The translations under genes and the position numbers were made by a program. From Krumholzibacterium sp965370495 (lineage in GTDB: Bacteria; Krumholzibacteriota; Krumholzibacteriia; Krumholzibacteriales; Krumholzibacteriaceae), in the NCBI GenBank assembly GCA_965370495.1, contig CBDUUV010000091.1, positions 1 through 10,064 of the forward strand: DNA of 10,064 nt, given 5' to 3'. Within the stretch, counting starts at the first letter, position 1, and each line of letters opens with the position of its first letter. This document shows, piece after piece, positions 4,801 to 10,064 of this stretch. The notes below the pieces were generated by a model that was given only the letters and a program-made list of their open reading frames with translations, did not search any database and was not told where the DNA came from.

Positions 4801-6324
4801 GTGGCAATAACTCTGAGCGGATCAGGGCTTACTATCGAAAAACTCGTACGGATAGCGCGGCACAAAGAAGAAGTCATACTATCTCCCGATGCTATAGAGC
4901 GGATCAAGACCTGCAGGGCCATGCTCGAAAAGAAGATCGATGCAGGAGAAATCATGTACGGCGTCAACACCGGTATCGGAGAGTTTTCCGAAGTCGTACT
5001 GGACGACGACCAGATCGAGGATTTTCAGAAATATCTCATATATAACCATGCCGCGGGCATAGGCGACCCGGCTCCGATCGAGTACGTCAGGGGTGCTATG
5101 GCGGGCAGGATCAATGTCCACGCGCATGGCAATTCCGGTGTTCGCCCGGAAATAACACTGACACTTGTCGAAATGCTCAACAAGGGGGTTACTCCCTTCG
5201 TCTGCCAGAAAGGATCTGTCGGAGCGAGTGGTGACCTTGCACCGATGTCCCAGATCGCCCTGATACTTCTCGGTGAAGGCAGTGCTTTTTACAAGGGCGA
5301 ATTGCTTGAAGGCAAAGATGCTATGGACAAAGCCGGGATCCCGATCCCGGGGCTCAAGGCCAGGGACGGCCTGGCGACTATCAACGGCTCGAACCTGCTG
5401 ACCGCGATGAGCGCGATAATGCTCTATGACTCCAACAGATGGCTCAAACAGGCGGAGATTGCCGCGGCCATGTCTCTGGAAGCATTGAAAGCCAATATGA
5501 AGCCATACAGCCCGCAGCTTCACAGGATACGGGGATTTGCGGGAGCACAGAGAAGCGCTGCTTCGATTCTCAAACTGGTCGAAGGCGGCGACCTTGCCGA
5601 GGGAAGAGTCGAATGCAAGGTCCAGGACGCCTATTCGATGCGTTCTACCCCCCAGGTTATAGGCGCGGCTCATGACGCGATCGCGTATGCCCGTTCACAA
5701 GTCGAGATCGAGCTTAACGGAGTTGGAGACAACCCTGTTTTCTTCCCGGACGAAAACCTGCAGCTTTCCGGCGCCAACTTCCAGGGAACACCCGTCTCAC
5801 TTCCGATGGACATGATCAGTGCAGCAATCACCATGGTAAGTGTCATGTCCGAAAGAAGGATGAACCGTTTGAACAACCCTGCGCTGAGCGTGGGACTTCC
5901 GGCATTTCTCACCAGGGGCGCTGGCATGTTTTCCGGACTGATGCTCAGTCAATACACGGCAGATATGCAGATCGTGGAACAAAGAATCCTGTGCATGCCG
6001 GCTTCCGTCCAGTCCATACCGGCAGCAGCCGACCAGGAAGATTTTGTCTCGATGGGGATGAATACGGCAATAAAGAATTTCCAGATTTTGGACAACGCTT
6101 ATGGCATTCTGGGCATCGAGTTGATGGCCGCGGCCCAGGCGCTTGACTTTCGTGATTATTCCTTCGGCAAAGGTGTGGCAAAAGCGAAAGAAATAATCCG
6201 CGGGTATGTCGAATTCCTGGAGATTGACAGGCCTCTCTACTCCGACCACACGGTCATGCAAAAACTTGTAAGATCATGTGAGATACTTGATGAAGTTGAG
6301 AAAACGATCGGAAAACTGGATTGA
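4801..6324 (+). CDS. hutH: Histidine ammonia-lyase (MIO aromatic ammonia-lyase family)
   Basis: HAL removes ammonia from L-histidine to give trans-urocanate, using a methylidene-imidazolone (MIO) group formed from an Ala-Ser-Gly triad. The triad is Ala142-Ser143-Gly144 in GSVGASGDLAPM. Residues corresponding to the Pseudomonas putida HAL active site are present: Tyr53 (YGVNTG), His83, Asn195 (NGSN), Gln275, Tyr278, Arg281 (QDAYSMR), Phe327 and Glu413 (DQEDFVSMG). His83 and this Glu point to histidine rather than Phe/Tyr as substrate. Differences from typical HutH are Asn82 before His83 (usually Ser), NGVGDNP and SGANFQG for the usual NSxTDNP and SGGNFH. An aromatic aminomutase or another substrate therefore cannot be excluded. 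The 507-residue length is normal. The start is GTG, with AGGGGG (4790-4795) five bases before it. hutU, hutI and hutG are not adjacent. Confidence 0.85.
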   Translation: MAITLSGSGLTIEKLVRIARHKEEVILSPDAIERIKTCRAMLEKKIDAGEIMYGVNTGIGEFSEVVLDDDQIEDFQKYLIYNHAAGIGDPAPIEYVRGAMAGRINVHAHGNSGVRPEITLTLVEMLNKGVTPFVCQKGSVGASGDLAPMSQIALILLGEGSAFYKGELLEGKDAMDKAGIPIPGLKARDGLATINGSNLLTAMSAIMLYDSNRWLKQAEIAAAMSLEALKANMKPYSPQLHRIRGFAGAQRSAASILKLVEGGDLAEGRVECKVQDAYSMRSTPQVIGAAHDAIAYARSQVEIELNGVGDNPVFFPDENLQLSGANFQGTPVSLPMDMISAAITMVSVMSERRMNRLNNPALSVGLPAFLTRGAGMFSGLMLSQYTADMQIVEQRILCMPASVQSIPAAADQEDFVSMGMNTAIKNFQILDNAYGILGIELMAAAQALDFRDYSFGKGVAKAKEIIRGYVEFLEIDRPLYSDHTVMQKLVRSCEILDEVEKTIGKLD

Positions 6325-6337
6325 TCCATCATTAATG

Positions 6338-6376
6338 CCTGAATCATACATGAATAAGCCGAAAATCAGGTTTTTC
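6338..6376 (+). terminator. Possible bidirectional terminator between hutH and the CNNM gene
   Basis: CCTGA (6338-6342) and TCAGG (6366-6370) could close a long-loop stem followed by TTTTTC (6371-6376) after the hutH stop. On the minus strand TCAG and CTGA (within 6366-6379) pair ahead of TTTTC. Both stems are short. The site lies in the 70-base gap between converging genes, where termination is expected. Confidence 0.3.
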
Positions 6377-6394
6377 TGAAAAGACGCCCGGTGA

Positions 6395-7378
6395 TTATAT
6401 AAGATCCTCGTTTGCGATATCGCCGACAATGTTTTCCAATATATTCTCAAGGGTAATAATCCCAAGCGCATTGCCCTGATCATCGACAACAACCGCAAAA
6501 TGGTCCGGATCATCCTTCATCCTGATCAAAAGACGCTTTGCATACTCGTCCCTGTTCACCTGAAACGGTTTGTGCATAACGGTAGCAAGCCTTTCTCCGC
6601 CATCGAGTCCAAGAAGATCGAAAAGGAAAATGACCCCGACAACTCTTTCATTTTCGGGCGATATCAGAGGATACCGTGAATAGGGGTGCCTGTCAGCCTC
6701 TTCTATCACTTCATCCACCGATGCCGTCACCGGAAATGATATAACATCGTTCATCGGAACCATCAAATCAGCGGCGCGAACTATTCCGAAACGGAACAAC
6801 CTGTCGATTATTTTTGTTTCTCTTTTTTCCGCAGATCCCGATACCCTGCCACGCCGGTACAGGTGGATCAATTCTTCTCGCGTTGAAAGAATATTGTACC
6901 TGCCCCCTTCACCTCCCGACGCACCCATCAATAACCTTGCCAGATACGTCACCGGCATAACAACAGGCCACAGAAGAAAAGACACAAGCCTGAGAAAAGG
7001 AGCTACCAGGATAGAGATCCTGTCAGCATGATACAGGAATAACGATTTTGGAATGACTTCGCCAAAAACAAGAAGAAGCGGCGTGATAACCATAGTAGCA
7101 ATCAAAGCTCCTGAACCGTGATATATGGATACTGTCAGCGCTGTAGCAGTAGCAGTGCATGCCACAACAGAGATATTGGTTCCAACCAGCACGATGCTGA
7201 AAAACTGTTCGGGATTGACAAGAAATTTTTCAAGGACACGGGCCCTCCAGGAACCTCGCTTGGCCCTGCTGCGCAATTTAATCTTGTTGCACGAAATAAG
7301 TGCTGTCTCCGTACCGGAAAAAAATCCGGACAGCATTATCGTTCCCACTATCAGTATTATCGAATCAATCCAGTTCAT
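6395..7378 (-). CDS. CNNM/CorC-family (DUF21-CBS) membrane protein lacking the CorC_HlyC domain
   Basis: The 327-residue protein has the DUF21 transmembrane domain (about residues 1-175) with SGFFSGTETAL (17-27) and GEVIPKS (106-112), both hallmarks of the CNNM/CorC ('hemolysin-related') family. Two CBS motifs follow (about 200-260 and 265-325; GIITLENILENIVGD at 306-320). Relatives are implicated in Mg2+/Co2+ transport or efflux at the inner membrane; the transported ion cannot be read from sequence. It stops straight after the second CBS motif, without the CorC_HlyC domain that its upstream paralogue has. The ATG (7378-7376) overlaps that paralogue's TAA by one base and no strong ribosome binding site precedes it, so translation is probably coupled. 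Either the pair works as a heteromer or the two are paralogues with divided roles. Confidence 0.85.
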   Translation of the reverse strand: MNWIDSIILIVGTIMLSGFFSGTETALISCNKIKLRSRAKRGSWRARVLEKFLVNPEQFFSIVLVGTNISVVACTATATALTVSIYHGSGALIATMVITPLLLVFGEVIPKSLFLYHADRISILVAPFLRLVSFLLWPVVMPVTYLARLLMGASGGEGGRYNILSTREELIHLYRRGRVSGSAEKRETKIIDRLFRFGIVRAADLMVPMNDVISFPVTASVDEVIEEADRHPYSRYPLISPENERVVGVIFLFDLLGLDGGERLATVMHKPFQVNRDEYAKRLLIRMKDDPDHFAVVVDDQGNALGIITLENILENIVGDIANEDLI

Positions 7379-8652
7379 TATATTTTCTCTGCCCCGCCTG
7401 TCCGTTCTATCTTGATCTTATTCACTTTCGTAACCTCTGCCGAAAGCACCAGCCATCTGAAAGAATCCAGGATGAACGTTTCTCCTTCTCTCGGAATCCT
7501 TCCAATCGATTCAATCAGGTATCCACCTACCGTTTCGACATCATTCGAATCCAGGCTTGCCGCAAACTCCTCGTTGAAATCTTCAAGCCTCATGCTTCCT
7601 TCAACCACAATCTGATCCTCGTCGAGCAAATTGAATTCATCGACATTTGGTTCGCGCCTGTCACGAATCTCTCCGAATATCTCTTCGAGAATATCCTCGA
7701 GCGTGATAAGCCCCTCAAAAGACCCGTGTTCATTCACAACAATAGCAACATATTGCCTGTCAGCAATCATTTCACCGAGAAGATCCCTGATCTTTTTCGT
7801 CTCCGGGACATACCGCGCCGGTCGCATAATATCCCTCAGCCTCAGCTTGTTGCTTTTGTTGTATTTCAACAGGTTCCTTGCATGAAGGACCCCTACAATA
7901 TTTTCCACAGAACCTTCATAAAGCGGTATCCGTGTATACCCCCGGCTTCTGACCCTGATTACAACATCCTGCAGTTCTGTATCGGCATTCAGCGAAAATA
8001 CCTCGACCCGTGGAGTGAGAATCTCGTAAACAGCTGTTTCCGTAAAATGGAAAAGGTTGGTAAGTATCCTGCTTTCGAATTCATCGAACAAACCGTCCCT
8101 GTGAGCCACCTCTACAGCATCCGCCAGCTCACGTGAACCATATTCCTCTTCACTTGTGCCAAAGAGAGAGCGGCTTCTGGCGACGGTTATGTCAGCTATC
8201 AGGCCAAGTAACAGCCTTGCCGGCGTAAAAAGCACCATGAAAAATTTCAGGACAGGTGCAATGGCAGGGGCAATCGTTGCAGAGTGTTTCATGGCAATGC
8301 TTTTCGGTGTAATCTCTCCGACGACAAGTATCAGGAATGCCATTGCAACCATCGCGAAACCTATCCCCTTATTTCCAAAAATCCTGATCGACAAAACAGT
8401 TACCATACTCGTATTAGCGATATTAACCAGGAGGTTGCCGAACAGGATTGTTACAAGAAGCATTCTTGGATTCTTCATAAGTGCGGCAAGGCGCCGTTGC
8501 CGCCCGCTACCCTTTTCCATTTCGGCAAGTGAAGATCTGGAGAGGGAAAAAAGAGCCGTTTCGGCTCCGGAGAAAAAAGCGGAAAGAACAAGAAATATCA
8601 GTACTGAAATTACAATAAATAATTGCTCTGTTATATCCAAGGTACTGATCAC
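7378..8652 (-). CDS. CNNM/CorC-family (DUF21-CBS-CorC_HlyC) membrane protein
   Basis: The 424-residue protein carries the full family architecture: a DUF21 membrane domain (about 1-200) with SAFFSGAETALFSL (24-37), GNLLVNIANTS (72-82) and GEITPKSIA (112-120); a CBS pair (about 205-265 and 272-330, with SFEGLITLEDILEEIFGEI at 311-329); and a C-terminal CorC_HlyC domain (about 345-418, with VEGSMRLEDFNEEF). It would sit in the inner membrane with the CBS and C-terminal domains in the cytoplasm, in the putative Mg2+/Co2+ export class. The start is GTG at 8652, because an in-frame TAG stops six bases upstream; AGGT precedes it. It follows the cpoB-like gene on the same strand and overlaps the next gene by one base. 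Confidence 0.88.
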   Translation of the reverse strand: MISTLDITEQLFIVISVLIFLVLSAFFSGAETALFSLSRSSLAEMEKGSGRQRRLAALMKNPRMLLVTILFGNLLVNIANTSMVTVLSIRIFGNKGIGFAMVAMAFLILVVGEITPKSIAMKHSATIAPAIAPVLKFFMVLFTPARLLLGLIADITVARSRSLFGTSEEEYGSRELADAVEVAHRDGLFDEFESRILTNLFHFTETAVYEILTPRVEVFSLNADTELQDVVIRVRSRGYTRIPLYEGSVENIVGVLHARNLLKYNKSNKLRLRDIMRPARYVPETKKIRDLLGEMIADRQYVAIVVNEHGSFEGLITLEDILEEIFGEIRDRREPNVDEFNLLDEDQIVVEGSMRLEDFNEEFAASLDSNDVETVGGYLIESIGRIPREGETFILDSFRWLVLSAEVTKVNKIKIERTGGAEKI

Positions 8653-8658
8653 GACCTA

Positions 8659-8727
8659 TCACAGCATAACGCTGTCCCGCAACTGTCTGATCATGTATTT
8701 ATCCGGGATATCCTGCTGGTCTTCCAT
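8659..8727 (-). CDS. Possible 22-residue mini-ORF between cpoB and the CNNM gene
   Basis: An ATG two bases after the cpoB-like stop opens 22 codons reading MEDQQDIPDKYMIRQLRDSV followed by ML and TGA. The stop lies six bases before the GTG of the next gene. The peptide is hydrophilic and charged, with no signal or membrane segment. It fills an otherwise empty 77-base gap in a tight operon, so it may carry ribosomes from cpoB to the next gene. It may equally be a chance ORF; no family is recognised. Confidence 0.3.
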   Translation of the reverse strand: MEDQQDIPDKYMIRQLRDSVML

Positions 8728-8729
8728 GT

Positions 8730-9560
8730 TTATTCATCCAGCATATCACTGAAACGTTCTCTGGCAACTACTGCTTCCTCACTGCCTGGATACTCTCTTA
8801 TCAACCTTCTGACAACCCCCGCCGCCAAGTCACGATCTCCTATTTTTTCGTACGAGATAGCTATTCTGAGCAGGACTGAAGGGGTTTTTCCCCGGCCGGG
8901 ATATTCCTGTAGTATTGCCGAAAACTCCTTTAATGCATCAAAATACTTCTCCAGTTCCATAAAACATTCACCGCGGATAAATCTTACTTCTTCGCCAAGA
9001 GGATGGTCGGGATACTCTGCAAGGAAACTTTCAGATTCCTCGACCGCGATCTGGTATTCCATCCTGCTGAAATCCAGATACAACTGCCTGTGCATCTCTT
9101 CAGGCAAGGGGATAACGGCTTTTTCCTCCGATTGCAAAGAATCCACAGAAGAAGTTTCATCGCCGGTCAGGAAAACGGAATCCGGCGATGAAACCACATT
9201 TTTCCGATCTGCTTCTCCAATGCTTTCACGGTCAGGTTTTGATTTCCAGGCAATGGTTCTTTCGTTTTCTTCAAGGATCTGGGTTAAGACATTCAACTGA
9301 TCCTTAAGTTCTTCCAGATCAATCTTCAACTGTGCATTTACGCCGCGGGAATACTCCTGCTGCGCGGAAAGCATCTTCTCTATGCGAGATATCCGCCTCT
9401 GAAGATCGTAGTTTTCCCCCAGAAGAGAATCGACCCTGGCCGAAGTCTCAATTGTCACCCCGGGAGCATGGAAAAACTTTCTCCCCCAACACCCACCGTT
9501 CATTATCACAAACAACAGGAGCAGCAATAACCATCTTCCGTATAAAGCATTATTCTTCAT
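8730..9560 (-). CDS. CpoB/YbgF-like Tol-Pal-associated TPR protein
   Basis: The 276-residue protein starts with a signal peptide (hydrophobic residues 10-20) and Cys24. A predicted coiled coil follows (about 40-105, LLGENYDLQRRISRIEKMLS onward), then a Ser/Asp-rich linker (108-150) and about three TPR-like helical pairs (157-270), including SFLAEYPDHP, AILQEYPGRG and RLIREYPGSE. This is the CpoB/YbgF plan. In E. coli CpoB is periplasmic and coordinates peptidoglycan synthesis with Tol-Pal constriction of the outer membrane. The gene lies 9 bases after pal, the usual pal-cpoB order. The Cys context NGG-C lacks the normal hydrophobic residue at -3, so lipidation is uncertain. The ATG is preceded by a weak AGAAGA. 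The symbol is withheld because distant TPR lipoproteins (BamD/YfiO type) look similar. Confidence 0.75.
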   Translation of the reverse strand: MKNNALYGRWLLLLLLFVIMNGGCWGRKFFHAPGVTIETSARVDSLLGENYDLQRRISRIEKMLSAQQEYSRGVNAQLKIDLEELKDQLNVLTQILEENERTIAWKSKPDRESIGEADRKNVVSSPDSVFLTGDETSSVDSLQSEEKAVIPLPEEMHRQLYLDFSRMEYQIAVEESESFLAEYPDHPLGEEVRFIRGECFMELEKYFDALKEFSAILQEYPGRGKTPSVLLRIAISYEKIGDRDLAAGVVRRLIREYPGSEEAVVARERFSDMLDE

Positions 9561-9569
9561 GATCTTCTG

Positions 9570-10064
9570 TTACTTGACCACCATGTGCGCACGGCGGTTT
9601 TCACTCCATGCTTTTTCATCATGCCCGGAATCAAAAGGCCTTTCCTCACCATAGCTTACAAGGGACAACCTCCCGGCGCTAACACCGTAGGCAACATAGA
9701 AATCGAGTATGGATTTTGCACGTTTTTCGCCAAGTGAAAGGTTGTATTCATTCGTGCCACGTTCATCACAGTGCCCTTCCACAAGGAGGTTGACATCTGC
9801 ATGATCGAGCAGTGTCTCGGCATTCGCCGTAAGGATCTGTTTGTACTCATCCTTGATACCGAACTTGTCATACTCGAAGAAAATATCTTCGAGTACTATA
9901 GGCTCCTCTTCCTCGATCACCGGTTCTTCCTCTATTTCTTCAAGAGGGGGAGGAGGTGGCGGTGGGGGGGCTATTTCTTCCACCGGTTCGATATCAGCTA
10001 CAGGCACAATATCTTTCTTGGCACATGCGGGTAATATCATCAGCACCGCAATCGCCAGGATCAG
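9570..10064 (-). CDS. pal: Peptidoglycan-associated lipoprotein (5' end outside window)
   Basis: Pal is an outer-membrane lipoprotein whose OmpA_C domain binds peptidoglycan and partners TolB and TolA. The visible 164 residues begin inside the signal peptide (LILAIAVLMILPAC), with lipobox LPAC and lipidated Cys at visible residue 14. Then comes a linker with eight consecutive prolines and runs of Glu. The OmpA_C domain runs from IFFEYDKFGIKDEY to the end, with the peptidoglycan-binding signature EGHCDERGTNEYNLSLGEKRA and SYGEERP. Cys for Thr in GHCDERGT occurs in other bacterial Pals. A start inside the window at GTG 10046 would cut the signal peptide in half, so the true start lies beyond the edge. 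tolB would be expected next. Confidence 0.92.
   Translation of the reverse strand: MILAIAVLMILPACAKKDIVPVADIEPVEEIAPPPPPPPPLEEIEEEPVIEEEEPIVLEDIFFEYDKFGIKDEYKQILTANAETLLDHADVNLLVEGHCDERGTNEYNLSLGEKRAKSILDFYVAYGVSAGRLSLVSYGEERPFDSGHDEKAWSENRRAHMVVK

Noticed and set aside
4879..5673. Long minus-strand ORF (264 codons) inside hutH
   Set aside because: It is antisense to a complete hutH with all catalytic residues. The peptide has no recognisable motif and mirrors the biased codon use of hutH.
7300..8136. Long plus-strand ORF (278 codons) antisense to the CNNM genes
   Set aside because: The opposite strand encodes conserved DUF21-CBS domains. The antisense peptide is low-information and crosses the boundary between two real genes.
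9950..9971. G-rich run on the plus strand as a possible G-quadruplex
   Set aside because: It is the complement of the Pal polyproline linker codons, which explains it fully.

Overview
The window is from a bacterial chromosome of a diderm (Gram-negative-type) organism. The right end carries pal followed by a cpoB/ybgF-like gene, which are parts of the Tol-Pal envelope machinery. The lineage cannot be fixed from these genes. There is no rRNA or tRNA, no CRISPR array, and no transposase or integrase. Base composition is roughly balanced. The gene mix (proline- and acid-rich Pal linker, paired CNNM/CorC proteins behind tol-pal, histidine ammonia-lyase (HAL) without a hut cluster) would suit a poorly sampled environmental phylum, but that is a guess.

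Layout from left to right. Positions 3-194 hold the probable 3' end of a forward gene whose start lies outside. A 212-base gap full of dyad symmetries and a plausible sigma70-type promoter leads to a FemAB/GNAT-like transferase gene (407-1369, +). This converges on a radical SAM gene (1441-2316, -) across a short imperfect tandem repeat. A 129-base divergent spacer, AT-rich at its left end and carrying a perfect 13-base palindrome, separates the radical SAM gene from a forward operon: acpS (2446-2829), a 152-residue protein resembling a catalytically degenerate PD-(D/E)XK fold (2829-3287), a Cas4/AddB-like PD-(D/E)XK nuclease with a predicted 4-Cys Fe-S site (3288-4292), and a small three-helix membrane protein (4312-4617). 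Its first three genes overlap or abut. After a 183-base leader with a possible RNA switch comes a complete HutH-type histidine ammonia-lyase (4801-6324, +).

The right third is on the minus strand and is transcribed right to left: pal (5' end outside the window), cpoB/ybgF-like, a possible 22-codon mini-ORF, and two CNNM/CorC-family membrane proteins that overlap by one base. Spacing suggests one envelope operon. Pal would tether the outer membrane to peptidoglycan, the CpoB-like protein would work in the same periplasmic complex, and the two DUF21-CBS proteins are inner-membrane proteins of the putative Mg2+/Co2+ transport or efflux class.

The most unusual parts are the nuclease-like pair coupled to acpS, the hutH leader in which one RNA arm can pair with either of two identical 10-mers (one at the ribosome binding site), and the dyad-rich leader of the FemAB-like gene.
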